Assembly: GCA_913009235.1 (NCBI GenBank)
Contig: CAJVXS010000002.1
Coordinates: 1 to 64,000 of the forward strand
Length of the DNA: 64,000 nt
Source: an uncultured Methylophilaceae bacterium
GTDB taxonomy: Bacteria; Pseudomonadota; Gammaproteobacteria; Burkholderiales; Methylophilaceae
Direction: 5' to 3'
A model generated the notes under the pieces. That model was not told the DNA's origin. It did not search any database and saw only the letters and a list, made by a program, of their open reading frames with translations. Below, piece after piece: positions 30,962 through 39,486 of this stretch. The translations under genes were made by a program, and so were the position numbers. Position 1 is the stretch's first letter; each line of letters begins with the position of its first letter.

Positions 30962-32005
30962 ATGCATTCGATTTTCCTACTGTTCTCTGCATTACTACTC
31001 ATCAGTTGCAGCCCGAAAGAACCGCTCTACAACACCCAAGCATATATATTTGGCACGCTAGTCGACATCTCAATTTATGGGGAAACTGACGAACGAGCAC
31101 AAGCTGTCAGTAATGGCATTATTCAACAATATAATGTTCTTCATCAGCGCCTGCATGCTTGGAAGCCAAGTGAATTAAGTGCCATTAATCAAGCAATTTC
31201 AGAAGGTGAGCCAATTACCGTAAAGCCTGATATTGCACAAACTCTCAAGAATGCCACAGTACTTTCAACACAATCCAAGGGCGCTTTTAACCCCGCTATT
31301 GGGCAGCTGATTAAGTTGTGGGGTTTCCAAAATGATACATTTACCCCACACCAAGTCGGTGCGAATACCGTTAAGGTGCTCGTCTCCAAAAATCCACAAA
31401 TGTCAGACATTGTGATTAACGGCAATCAAATCCATAGTAATAATCCAGCTGTACAGTTAGATTTAGGTGGTTACGCGAAAGGCTATGCACTCGATATTGG
31501 TCTGACTTATCTTAAAGAACAAAATGTTCGGCATGCACTCATTAATATTGGTGGTAATATTATTGCACTAGGCCAGCATGGCGAACAGCCTTGGCGTGTC
31601 GGCATTCAGCACCCCAGACAACCGAATGCCATCGCCGCCGTGGCGCTACCTAGCGGTTGGGCCATTGGCACCTCTGGGGATTACCAACGCTATTTTGAAC
31701 TGGATGGGAACCGTTATTGCCATGTTATTAATCCTAGTACAGGCTACCCCGTACAAGACATACAATCCGTTACCGTATTAATACCGCCACAACAGCATGC
31801 AGGCGTGCTATCTGATGTAGCATCCAAACCCATTTTTATTGCTGAAGCTAGCGAACGCATTAGCCAAGCAAAGAGAATGGGGATTAATGACTTTTTAATC
31901 ATTGCAGGGGAAAGTGATATTCAAGCCAGTGCATCGATGCAAAAAAAACTTAGTTGGCTGGATGCTAAAGTGGTAAAAAAGGTGAAAGTGATCATCCTTG
32001 AATAA
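30962..32005 (+). CDS. apbE: FAD:protein FMN transferase (ApbE), lipoprotein
   Basis: Attaches FMN through a phosphoester to a Thr/Ser of target flavoproteins (known for NqrB/C and RnfD/G). 347 residues with a lipoprotein signal ending in LLISC near residue 17. Family motifs are GTLVDISIYG, the KGYALDIG segment, NIGGNIIALG near 195 and GDYQRYFELDGNRYCHVINP. It overlaps a NusG-II gene by eight bases and precedes a Gx-transporter gene. No Nqr or Rnf target lies in the window. Confidence 0.93.
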   Translation: MHSIFLLFSALLLISCSPKEPLYNTQAYIFGTLVDISIYGETDERAQAVSNGIIQQYNVLHQRLHAWKPSELSAINQAISEGEPITVKPDIAQTLKNATVLSTQSKGAFNPAIGQLIKLWGFQNDTFTPHQVGANTVKVLVSKNPQMSDIVINGNQIHSNNPAVQLDLGGYAKGYALDIGLTYLKEQNVRHALINIGGNIIALGQHGEQPWRVGIQHPRQPNAIAAVALPSGWAIGTSGDYQRYFELDGNRYCHVINPSTGYPVQDIQSVTVLIPPQQHAGVLSDVASKPIFIAEASERISQAKRMGINDFLIIAGESDIQASASMQKKLSWLDAKVVKKVKVIILE

Positions 32006-32375
32006 ACTGAAAAGCAAACTGCTATTAGGTGACTATTTGGTTATTGTTGTCAGTGCCATTACTGTCATTTTTCTATCCAAAACACTTTGGAGCAATGCAC
32101 CAGCTAGCCAACTAATGATACGCCAAGCAGATAAAATCATAGGCACTTATGATTTAAACCAAACCCGTGACCTTCATCTACATGGCCCATTAGGTGATTC
32201 GCATATTAGTATCGCGCAAGGACAAGTACGGTTTAAACAGTCGCCCTGTACGAATCAATACTGCGTCCATCAAGGCTGGCTCAACCATGCAGGACAAGTG
32301 GCTATCTGTTTGCCCAATCAAATTAGCTTGCAATTGATCGGCGAAGATAAACCTTATGACTCGCTCAACTATTAG
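31998..32375 (+). CDS. NusG domain II-containing membrane protein
   Basis: A 125-residue protein with one N-terminal membrane segment (GDYLVIVVSAITVIFLSK) and an extracytoplasmic beta-rich domain. Its core reads CTNQYCVHQGWLNHAGQVA then ICLPNQISLQL, the NusG domain II pattern of secreted proteins. Such genes often sit with apbE and Gx transporters, and a role with redox membrane complexes is suspected. The paired Cys residues are conserved. It overlaps both neighbours (8 and 20 bases). Confidence 0.85.
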   Translation: MNKLKSKLLLGDYLVIVVSAITVIFLSKTLWSNAPASQLMIRQADKIIGTYDLNQTRDLHLHGPLGDSHISIAQGQVRFKQSPCTNQYCVHQGWLNHAGQVAICLPNQISLQLIGEDKPYDSLNY

Positions 32376-32871
32376 TATTCAAACAACGAAAGACGACCAT
32401 CATATTGCTAAGCTCACTGCATTAGCCATCGGCTTACACGTGCTTGAGGCAATATTTCCATCACCATTGCCTGGTGTTAAACCGGGCATAGCCAACATCA
32501 TTACGCTTTATGTCTTGTCTCAATATGGATTTGGCACAGCGGCATGGGTGAGTTTATTGCGTGTATTTGCTAGCAGCTTACTGCTAGGTCACTTTTTATC
32601 GCCTGCGTTTGTACTGAGTTTATCTGGCGCATTACTCAGCTTGACTGCATTATGGCTAGCTCAACACTTACCAAAGTCATATTTCAGTGCCATTACACTC
32701 AGTATTTTGGCTGCATTTGCGCATATAGCCGGACAGCTATTAATCGTTCGGCTATGGCTAATTCCACATGTCGGCGTGGCTTATTTAATTCCAATTTTTG
32801 CATTTGCAGCACTCGTTTTTGGCTTGCTCAATGGTGTTATTTGTATGCGCTTAATACAGGAAAAAATCTAA
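32356..32871 (+). CDS. Gx transporter family membrane protein
   Basis: A 171-residue protein with about five hydrophobic segments. The family signature FPSPLPGVKPGIANIITLYV then LSQYGFGTAAWVSLLRVFAS is clear. Members are sometimes misnamed heptaprenyl diphosphate synthase component I; they are ECF-like membrane proteins commonly beside apbE and NusG-II genes. A substrate has not been shown. A link to flavin supply or to maturation of a flavinylated membrane complex is inference from context. Confidence 0.85.
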   Translation: MTRSTISIQTTKDDHHIAKLTALAIGLHVLEAIFPSPLPGVKPGIANIITLYVLSQYGFGTAAWVSLLRVFASSLLLGHFLSPAFVLSLSGALLSLTALWLAQHLPKSYFSAITLSILAAFAHIAGQLLIVRLWLIPHVGVAYLIPIFAFAALVFGLLNGVICMRLIQEKI

Positions 32872-32950
32872 CCACGCTCAATATAAACCGCTACAAACAT
32901 ACAATGCAGGCAATCAGCGTGGCTTCTTCAATTAAAGCCTATAATTTGAA

Positions 32951-34339
32951 TTATTTATCAATGCCTAAATCTTGAATTTTACGTGTCAAGGTATTACGTC
33001 CCATGCCGAGTAGCGTCGCAGCTTTGATGCGACCACCACCGGTATGTTGTAGTGCCTTTACAATCACCACACGTTCAAAATCTTTAGTGGTAGCTTCTAG
33101 TATCCTTGTTTCGCCACGATTGAGCGCATCAGCAACTTCTTGAGATAGAGCATCTTGCCATGAGTTGGCTGAGGCCGTTTTAGCACTGCTTTCTTTGAGT
33201 TCTGACGGTAAGTCAGCCAGACCTACATTCGTACCTGGCGCCATCACGGAGAGCCAATGACAAACATTTTCTAGCTGACGGACATTGCCACTCCAGGCCG
33301 CATTGGTGAGGTATGTTAGTGCGTCATCAGTGAGTACTTTTGCGTCTACTCCAAGCGTTAATGCATTTTTTTGTAAAAATAATTTTACCAATAATGGAAT
33401 GTCTTCACGCCGCTCACGTAAGGCTGGCAATCGTAAGCGAATCACGTTTAAACGATGAAATAAATCTTCACGGAATAATCCAAGTTTAACGTGACTTTCT
33501 AAATCTTGATGTGTAGCAGCAATCACACGGACGTTAACTTTAATCGGCTGGTGGCCCCCAACACGGTAAAACTGACCATCGCTTAATACCCGTAATAAAC
33601 GAGTCTGTAATTCAGCTGGCATGTCGCCAATTTCATCTAGAAAAAGCGTACCACTATCGGCTTGTTCAAAGCGGCCACGTCTTGTTGCTTGTGCACCCGT
33701 AAATGCACCACGTTCATGGCCAAATAGCTCAGACTCCAATAAATCTTTGGGAATCGCAGCCGTATTGATAGCAATAAATGGGTTGTTTGCTCTAGGGCTG
33801 TGTTTGTGCAGGGCGCTAGCCACCAACTCTTTCCCACTACCAGACTCACCGTTTATCAGTACTGTTGCATGTGAACGACTTAAGCGGCCAATCGCACGAA
33901 ACACTTCTTGCATGGCAGGTGCTTGCCCAATAATCCCTGTCGTCTCTTCTAGTGAAACACTTTCCACATCTTGACGTTGCGTTTCATCGATGGCTCGTTT
34001 AATCACATCTAAAGCCTGATCGACATCAAATGGTTTTGCTAGGTATTCGAATGCGCCGTGTTGGAATGCAGAGACAGCGCTTTCTAAGTCAGAATAGGCC
34101 GTCATAATAATGACAGGAATATCCGGATATTTTTCTTTTACCTTAGTTAAGAACTCTAAGCCAGAGCCGTTGGGCATGCGAATATCGCTCACAATGACTT
34201 GTGGCAATTCGGTCTCCAGTTTGGCTAACGCATTAGCAGTATTGGTGAAGGTTTTAAATGCCAAATCTGAGCGTGCTAGTGCTTTTTCAAACACCCAGCG
34301 AATCGATTTGTCATCGTCTATTATCCAAATTGGGCTCAT
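32951..34339 (-). CDS. ntrC: Nitrogen regulation response regulator NtrC
   Basis: Sigma-54-dependent activator of nitrogen-limitation genes. 462 residues: a receiver with D52 in VSDIRMP, an AAA+ domain with Walker A at 164-171 (GESGSGKE) and the sigma-54-contacting GAFTGA at 211-216, and a C-terminal Fis-type helix-turn-helix (AATLLGMGRNTLTRKIQDLG). Transcribed after ntrB with a 21-base gap, downstream of glnA, as in the classical glnA-ntrB-ntrC cluster. Confidence 0.96.
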   Translation of the reverse strand: MSPIWIIDDDKSIRWVFEKALARSDLAFKTFTNTANALAKLETELPQVIVSDIRMPNGSGLEFLTKVKEKYPDIPVIIMTAYSDLESAVSAFQHGAFEYLAKPFDVDQALDVIKRAIDETQRQDVESVSLEETTGIIGQAPAMQEVFRAIGRLSRSHATVLINGESGSGKELVASALHKHSPRANNPFIAINTAAIPKDLLESELFGHERGAFTGAQATRRGRFEQADSGTLFLDEIGDMPAELQTRLLRVLSDGQFYRVGGHQPIKVNVRVIAATHQDLESHVKLGLFREDLFHRLNVIRLRLPALRERREDIPLLVKLFLQKNALTLGVDAKVLTDDALTYLTNAAWSGNVRQLENVCHWLSVMAPGTNVGLADLPSELKESSAKTASANSWQDALSQEVADALNRGETRILEATTKDFERVVIVKALQHTGGGRIKAATLLGMGRNTLTRKIQDLGIDK

Positions 34340-34360
34340 ATACGTTTACTTTACCTATAA

Positions 34361-35461
34361 CTATTGTTTAATAATGGCATGTTTAATGGCCGTGCTTTCT
34401 ACTGGTAGCCGAATGGTAAAGCAAGTGCTACCAGGCTGGCTTTTACAATCAATCATGCCATGATGCTGTGTGACGAAAGTTTGTGCTAATGCAAGACCTA
34501 AGCCTGCACCACCCTCCCCTTCACGGCCAGTAACCAAAGGGTAAAATATTTTATCGATCATATTGGCTGGAACTCCAGGCCCATTATCAGTGATTTCAAG
34601 CTTAATTGCGACAAGATAACGCTTTTTATTCAGTGTTACTTGACGCTCAGCACGTGTTCTTAATGTGATTTTGGCTTCAGGTGTGTTGCTAGAAAGTAAA
34701 GCCTGTGCGGCGTTGCGCGCAATGTTGAGCACGGCTTGAATCAACTTTTCTTTATCACCAGTAAAATTAGGTAGGCTGATATCGTAATCACGTTGTACGT
34801 TGATATTATTTGGAGACTCTGCTAACAAAAGACTACGTACACGCTCTAGTACTTCATGAATATTAGTCGCTTCATATTGAGGAGCACGATGCGGTACTAA
34901 TAGCCTATCCATCAGGCCTTGTAGTCTATCCGCCTCGTTGATAATAACCTGTGTGTACTCACGTAAATCTTGATTTATCAGCTCATGTTCCAATAGCTGT
35001 GCTGCACCTCGCAAGCCGCCTAATGGGTTGCGGATTTCATGTGCTAGATTACGTAATAATTCAGAATTAGCCTGTTGCTGAATTAACATACGCTCTTCTT
35101 TTGCAATACGCAGTTGTTGGTCCATTTGTTGAAACTCTAATAGTATTTTAGCATTATGCATATCTATCGGCATCACCGCACATGTCACGGCGAATGATTG
35201 CTGGCGAATAGTCGTGATCTTAAATTCATGTTCTCTAAATGGGCTGTTGTTTTTAATTGCGTTATCGATCGCTAACTCAAGCACCTCAAAGTTTAAAAAC
35301 ACCTTTGAGATTTTATTGTTTTCCGTTTGTGTGGAGCTCATCTCAAATAAAGCCTCTGCACTTGGGTTCATATAGATGACTTGTCTTGAGCCATCCAATA
35401 ATAGAACTGAGGTGGCGAGATTTTCTAAGCCTATAAAATGGACTGGAATTTTTCTTAGCAT
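34361..35461 (-). CDS. ntrB: Nitrogen regulation sensor histidine kinase NtrB
   Basis: Cytosolic kinase/phosphatase for NtrC, controlled by PII. 366 residues: an N-terminal PAS domain (about 10-110) with no membrane segment, the phosphorylated H141 in NLAHEIRNPLGGLRGAA, and an ATPase domain with LNIARNAAQALL (N box), DNGPGVP (G1) and GGAGLGLALAQTFV (G2). It begins just after a 41-codon small ORF and ends 21 bases before ntrC. Confidence 0.95.
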   Translation of the reverse strand: MLRKIPVHFIGLENLATSVLLLDGSRQVIYMNPSAEALFEMSSTQTENNKISKVFLNFEVLELAIDNAIKNNSPFREHEFKITTIRQQSFAVTCAVMPIDMHNAKILLEFQQMDQQLRIAKEERMLIQQQANSELLRNLAHEIRNPLGGLRGAAQLLEHELINQDLREYTQVIINEADRLQGLMDRLLVPHRAPQYEATNIHEVLERVRSLLLAESPNNINVQRDYDISLPNFTGDKEKLIQAVLNIARNAAQALLSSNTPEAKITLRTRAERQVTLNKKRYLVAIKLEITDNGPGVPANMIDKIFYPLVTGREGEGGAGLGLALAQTFVTQHHGMIDCKSQPGSTCFTIRLPVESTAIKHAIIKQ

Positions 35462-35464
35462 GTA

Positions 35465-35590
35465 TTAAATAGTAGCATTAAATGTGATTAATACTTGATG
35501 TATAAGCAAAATATACGCCAGTTTGACGGTGCTGCTAATGTTTAACAGTGCGGCTAAGCACATGAGAGTTAATATAATGCGTTTCTTCAT
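35465..35590 (-). CDS. Possible 41-residue membrane or secreted peptide between glnA and ntrB
   Basis: An ATG at 35590 opens a 41-codon frame ending just before the ntrB start. The product begins MKKRIILTLMCLAALLNI, a classic signal or membrane segment, and has a second hydrophobic stretch (LAYILLIHQVLI). The ribosome site is weak. Betaproteobacteria often carry a secreted DUF4124 gene between glnA and ntrB, so this may be its truncated remnant instead of a working small protein. Confidence 0.35.
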   Translation of the reverse strand: MKKRIILTLMCLAALLNISSTVKLAYILLIHQVLITFNATI

Positions 35591-35680
35591 TCTAATAGCT
35601 TAGGTGAGGCGATTACTGTTAGTAATGTTGTTCTTGATGTATTGATTGACGCTTGTGTAGCCGGAAGGTAATTGAATACA

Positions 35681-35708
35681 AAAGAAAAGGGCAGCAAAGC
35701 CGCCCTTT
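35681..35708 (-). terminator. Rho-independent terminator of glnA
   Basis: AAAGGGC (35686-35692) pairs with GCCCTTT (35702-35708). An inner GC/GC pair tightens the loop. Read on the minus strand the stem is followed by TTCTTTTG. It begins 22 bases after the glnA stop, so ntrB-ntrC expression beyond it needs read-through or its own promoter. Confidence 0.75.
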
Positions 35709-35729
35709 ACCTAGTTGCTTATTTATTGC

Positions 35730-37139
35730 TTAGCAACTGTAGTACATATCAAATTCTAATGGTGTTGGTGTTTGACGTTGTGCTGTCACCTCTTCCATTT
35801 TTAATGCAATGTATGAGTCTACCCAGTCTTGAGAGAATACACCACCACGTGTTAAGAACTCGCTGTTAGCTTCTAATGCCGCTAAAGACTCCTCTAATGA
35901 AGCCGCAACAGTTGGAATCAATGCATCTTCTTCAGGTGAAAGTTGGTATAGGTCTTTAGTGGCAGGTTCACCTGGGTGGATCTTGTTCTGCACACCGTCA
36001 AGGCCAGCCATTAGCAATGCTGAGAATGCCAAGTATGGGTTGGCCGTTGGATCTGGGAAACGCGCTTCAATACGACGTGCTTTATCACCATGTACAAATG
36101 GTACGCGGATAGAAGCAGAACGGTTTTTAGCAGAATAAGCCAGCTTAACTGGTGCTTCAAAACCTGGTACTAAACGTTTGTATGAGTTTGTACTTGGGTT
36201 CGTAATCGCATTCAATGCGCGCGCATGTTTGATGATGCCGCCAATGTAGTAAAGCGCAAATTCGCTTAAGCCAGCATAGCCGTTGCCTGCGAATAAGTTT
36301 TTACCATCTTTCCAGACAGATTGATGCACGTGCATACCTGAGCCATTGTCATTTAATATTGGCCTAGGCATAAATGTCGCTGTTTTACCGTAGGCATGCG
36401 CTGTGTTTAATACAACGTATTTTAGGATTTGAGTCCAATCAGCGCGTTCTACTAGGCTTGAAAATTTAGTGCCAATTTCACATTGACCAGCAGAGCCTAC
36501 TTCATGATGATGCACTTCAACAGGCACACCCATTTCCTCCAATGTTACACACATTGCAGAGCGGATGTCGTGTAGTGAATCAACTGGCGGTACTGGGAAG
36601 TAACCACCTTTTACTTTAGGACGATGGCCAATATTACCACCTTCAAATGAATCGCCTGATTGCCATGCAGCTTCTTCTGAATTAATTTTAACAAAGCTCT
36701 TACCCATGCTAACGTCCCAAGCAACATTGTCAAAAATAAAGAACTCTGGCTCTGGGCCAAAGTAAGCTGCGTCGCCAATGCCGCTGGCTTGTAGGTAAGC
36801 TTCAGCTCGTTTTGCGATAGAGCGTGGGTCACGGTCATAACCTTTACCATCTGTTGGATCGATCACGTCGCAAGTTAAAATAAGTGTTGGTTCATCCATG
36901 AAGGGATCAATATTGGCAGTCGATGCATCTGGCATCAATTGCATGTCTGATGCTTGAATGCCTTTCCAGCCGCCGATAGAAGAGCCATCAAAGGCATGAC
37001 CTTCAGAAAATTTTTCTCCATTAAAAGCGGATATTGGCACACTAGTATGCTGCTCTTTACCGCGCGTATCAGTGAAACGTAAATCAACAAATTTGATGTC
37101 GTTTTCCTCAATCATCTTCATTACATTTGCTACGGACAT
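35730..37139 (-). CDS. glnA: Glutamine synthetase, type I
   Basis: Makes glutamine from glutamate, ammonia and ATP; a dodecamer in the cytosol. 469 residues, normal length. Motifs: [16 protein letters not shown] near 50-65, the FFIFDN and AYFGPEPEF metal site, KTATFMPRP near 210-220, [10 protein letters not shown] near 265, and the adenylylation Tyr398 in [10 protein letters not shown], so control by GlnE is expected. A GGAG ribosome site precedes the ATG. It heads the glnA-ntrB-ntrC cluster, with promoter elements upstream. Confidence 0.98.
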   Translation of the reverse strand: MSVANVMKMIEENDIKFVDLRFTDTRGKEQHTSVPISAFNGEKFSEGHAFDGSSIGGWKGIQASDMQLMPDASTANIDPFMDEPTLILTCDVIDPTDGKGYDRDPRSIAKRAEAYLQASGIGDAAYFGPEPEFFIFDNVAWDVSMGKSFVKINSEEAAWQSGDSFEGGNIGHRPKVKGGYFPVPPVDSLHDIRSAMCVTLEEMGVPVEVHHHEVGSAGQCEIGTKFSSLVERADWTQILKYVVLNTAHAYGKTATFMPRPILNDNGSGMHVHQSVWKDGKNLFAGNGYAGLSEFALYYIGGIIKHARALNAITNPSTNSYKRLVPGFEAPVKLAYSAKNRSASIRVPFVHGDKARRIEARFPDPTANPYLAFSALLMAGLDGVQNKIHPGEPATKDLYQLSPEEDALIPTVAASLEESLAALEANSEFLTRGGVFSQDWVDSYIALKMEEVTAQRQTPTPLEFDMYYSC

Positions 37140-37196
37140 TACAATCTCCTAATATTAAGTCAGTTAATGAGGTTTAAACTTATCGTTATTTATAAT

Positions 37197-37225
37197 AGTA
37201 TAACTTCAGCATGGGATGTTGTCAG
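37197..37225 (-). promoter_or_regulatory. Sigma-70 promoter for glnA
   Basis: On the minus strand CTGACA (37225-37220) and TATACT (37202-37197) are separated by exactly 17 bases, each one mismatch from consensus. Transcription would begin about 50 bases before the glnA ATG. No convincing sigma-54 -24/-12 pair is seen: the best candidate (AGGGCACG at about 37275-37268) lacks the GC at -12. Confidence 0.6.
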
Positions 37226-37261
37226 GTATTGTGCTGCTAGAAAATGGTAAATATCACCATA

Positions 37262-37277
37262 CAAGGGCGTGCCCTTG
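37262..37277. repeat. Perfect 7-bp inverted repeat upstream of glnA
   Basis: CAAGGGC-GT-GCCCTTG, a perfect palindrome with a two-base centre. It lies between the glnA sigma-70 promoter and the NtrC-like site. It has no T-tract, so it is not a standard terminator. It could be a protein-binding site or part of a degenerate sigma-54 promoter. Confidence 0.5.
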
Positions 37278-37322
37278 AGCTGTCATAAGGTGCACGCCAA
37301 TATAGGGCGTTAGGAGCCGTGT

Positions 37323-37339
37323 TGCACGACGATGGTGCA
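37323..37339. promoter_or_regulatory. Probable NtrC-binding site
   Basis: TGCACG-ACGAT-GGTGCA matches the 17-base NtrC consensus TGCACC-N5-GGTGCA at 11 of the 12 fixed positions. It lies about 185 bases upstream of the glnA start, a normal enhancer distance, and about 70 bases before the rhodanese gene on the other strand. A second half-site (GGTGCAC at 37289-37295) lies between it and glnA. ntrC itself is 3 kb away. Confidence 0.6.
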
Positions 37340-37352
37340 TTCCGTGTGGTGG

Positions 37353-37396
37353 GTGCTGAAATTACCGATGCTGTGTTGCAAATGTTAGAAAAGTGA
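37353..37396 (+). pseudogene. Short ruvB-like fragment upstream of the rhodanese gene
   Basis: Bases 37353-37389 match 53465-53501 inside ruvB at 35 of 37 positions and in the same codon phase. They encode GAEITDAVLQMLE where RuvB has [13 protein letters not shown]. The frame ends in a stop at 37394-37396. The flanks are not similar beyond a short gatggtg, so this appears to be a small copied piece of ruvB or the decayed end of a related gene. Confidence 0.5.
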
Positions 37397-37408
37397 TTGG
37401 AGATGAAG

Positions 37409-37858
37409 ATGGAAGAGATTGGTGCTGTTTTAGAAAGAGGTAAAAAACGTGCAGGGGATGCAGGCTTTCCATATGCAGGTGCGTTAACACCTAATGAAGT
37501 TTATGACGTGCTGCAAAAAATGGAACATGCTGTTTTGATTGATGTGCGGACAAAGGCGGAGCTTGAGCTGGTTGGCATGATACCTGGTGTTTCTCATATT
37601 GAGTGGGCATCTTATCCGGGGATGGTCGCTAATCCTGACTTTACTAAGCAGTTAGAAGCGCAAGTTGATAAAGCATCCTTAGTGGTATTCATGTGCCGTA
37701 CAGGCGGACGATCACACCATGCGGCCACACTGGCTACATCGTTAGGGTTTGCCGAAGCTTACAATATGTTAGAAGGCTTTGAAGGTGAAGCAAATGGCGA
37801 GCGTCAGCGGACATTGATTAATGGCTGGCGGCATGCAGATTTACCTTGGAGTAATTGA
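37409..37858 (+). CDS. Rhodanese-like domain protein
   Basis: A 149-residue cytosolic single-domain rhodanese. The active-site loop is VVFMCRTGGRSHHAA with catalytic C96, and AVLIDVRTKAELELVGMIPG near 41-60 is the typical entry motif. The ATG at 37409 is chosen because TTGGAG lies six bases before it; ATG 37403 directly abuts that sequence. Substrate unknown. It lies seven bases before aroE. Confidence 0.88.
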   Translation: MEEIGAVLERGKKRAGDAGFPYAGALTPNEVYDVLQKMEHAVLIDVRTKAELELVGMIPGVSHIEWASYPGMVANPDFTKQLEAQVDKASLVVFMCRTGGRSHHAATLATSLGFAEAYNMLEGFEGEANGERQRTLINGWRHADLPWSN

Positions 37859-37864
37859 ATCTAG

Positions 37865-38689
37865 ATGACAGATAAATATGCAGTATTAGGTAATCCGATT
37901 GCCCATAGCAAATCACCGATTATTCATGCGGCATTTGCTAAACAAACTAATCAAGATATTAGCTATGAGGCGAAAGTCGCATCATTAGATGACTTCACTA
38001 ATACAATTAATCGCTTGATTGCTGAGGGCTATAAGGGGGTGAATGTGACCGTGCCATTTAAGTTTGAAGCTTTTGACGCGGCGAATCACATTGACGATAG
38101 TGCTTTGGTGGCCGAGGCATCGAATACGCTTGTCTTTTATGAAGGTGTAACTGCTGCATACAATACCGATGGTATTGGCTTAGTGACTGATATACAGAAA
38201 AATCTAGGGGTTGCTTTGCAAGGGAAGCGTGTGCTGATGGTAGGTGCTGGTGGTGCTGCGCAAGGTGTTGCGCTTGAAATAGCGAAAATAAACCTTGCTG
38301 CATTTGTTGTTGTAAATCGATCGCTTGAAAAAGTGCATGAGATGCAGCGAAAACTAGGAAGCGCAAAAGAGAGTGACATTACAGCAATCACGGCTTCATC
38401 CTTTGATGGCTTGGAAGGGCAAGTATTTGATGTTGTGATTAATGCTACTTCGACAGGGTTAACAGGTTCTGCGCTGCCTATTCCAGACAGTATATTTACA
38501 TCAAGTACGTTAGCGTACGACATGATGTATGGCCGTGAAACACTATTTATGGCGCAAGCCCGATTGGCGGGTGCGCAGGTGGCAGATGGTTTAGGTATGC
38601 TAGTAGAGCAAGCGGCCGAGGCTTTTTCTATTTGGCGCGGTGTCAGACCTGCCACAAAATCTGTGATAGCAACAATCATAGCGCTTTAG
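37865..38689 (+). CDS. aroE: Shikimate dehydrogenase
   Basis: NADP-dependent reduction of 3-dehydroshikimate to shikimate. 274 residues. The shikimate site is seen in GNPIAHSKSPIIH (residues 9-21) and NVTVPFKFEAF near 62 with the catalytic lysine. The NADP fold reads VLMVGAGGAAQGVALEI near 126, and DMMYGRETLF and DGLGMLVEQAAEAF close the protein. Adjacent to mtgA in many betaproteobacteria. Confidence 0.96.
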   Translation: MTDKYAVLGNPIAHSKSPIIHAAFAKQTNQDISYEAKVASLDDFTNTINRLIAEGYKGVNVTVPFKFEAFDAANHIDDSALVAEASNTLVFYEGVTAAYNTDGIGLVTDIQKNLGVALQGKRVLMVGAGGAAQGVALEIAKINLAAFVVVNRSLEKVHEMQRKLGSAKESDITAITASSFDGLEGQVFDVVINATSTGLTGSALPIPDSIFTSSTLAYDMMYGRETLFMAQARLAGAQVADGLGMLVEQAAEAFSIWRGVRPATKSVIATIIAL

Positions 38690-38709
38690 TGCTTGAATTG
38701 GCATTATTA

Positions 38710-39477
38710 ATGCGTAATTTCTTTCGAAAATTTTCTCAGTGGTTCCTCGACTGGTTATTTAATCGGAGGCCACAAGCAATACCATTGAAATGGGGTGGCT
38801 ATGTTAAACGGGTTGTCGTTTTATTCATCACATGGTTCCTTTTGTATCAAATATGGATATTGATTCATATCGCTTGGTGGGTTAAGTTTAATCCGACATC
38901 GACTGCGTTTATGCAAACACGGCTGGTTGAGCTTAGGATAGAAAATCCAAGGGCGGAATTGGAGCATTATTGGATTGATTATGCCAAAATGTCTAACAAC
39001 CTTAAGCTCGCGGTCATAGCGAGTGAAGATGCTAAGTTTTTACAGCACCAAGGTTTTGATTGGGGAGGAATAGAGTATGCGATTAAGAAGAATGTTAAAC
39101 AAGGTAAGTTGGTTGCAGGTGGCTCTACGATTACGCAACAATTAGCTAAGAATCTATTTTTATCAAGTAATCGTTCTTTATTCCGCAAGTTTCAGGAAGT
39201 CATTATTGCGGTCATGTTAGAACAGGTGTTGAGTAAGCAACGCATCTATGAAATTTATTTGAATGTCATCGAATGGGGTAATGGCGTATTTGGCGCTGAG
39301 GCAGCTGCCAGACACTATTACAATAAAGGCGCGCGTAGCATATCGACTACGCAGGCCGCTAAGTTAGCGGCGATGGTGCCTAACCCTCGTTTCTATGACG
39401 CACACCGCAATACCACGTATTTGAATCGGCGAATTGCAACAATCAAGGCGCGTTTACCCTTAGTGAAGGCGCCGTAA
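38710..39477 (+). CDS. mtgA: Monofunctional biosynthetic peptidoglycan transglycosylase
   Basis: Polymerises lipid II into glycan strands at the inner membrane. About 255 residues from the ATG at 38710, just after aroE; a longer frame overlaps aroE and lacks family similarity. One membrane segment lies near 33-58. The GT51 motifs are present: the catalytic E106 in ASEDAKFLQHQGFDW, GGSTITQQLAKNLF near 136, and EWGNGVFGAEAAARHYY near 190. Confidence 0.95.
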   Translation: MRNFFRKFSQWFLDWLFNRRPQAIPLKWGGYVKRVVVLFITWFLLYQIWILIHIAWWVKFNPTSTAFMQTRLVELRIENPRAELEHYWIDYAKMSNNLKLAVIASEDAKFLQHQGFDWGGIEYAIKKNVKQGKLVAGGSTITQQLAKNLFLSSNRSLFRKFQEVIIAVMLEQVLSKQRIYEIYLNVIEWGNGVFGAEAAARHYYNKGARSISTTQAAKLAAMVPNPRFYDAHRNTTYLNRRIATIKARLPLVKAP

Positions 39478-39486
39478 AGGATAAAC

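Noticed and set aside
32872-32922. Inverted repeat CCACGCT/AGCGTGG between the Gx transporter gene and ntrC
   Set aside because: The arms are seven bases with a 37-base loop and no T-tract follows, so it is not a credible terminator.
37255-37280. Sigma-54 promoter for glnA (AGGGCACGCCCTTGTA on the minus strand)
   Set aside because: The -24 GGCAC fits, but at correct spacing the -12 GC is replaced by TA or GT; the palindromic nature of the site explains the partial match.
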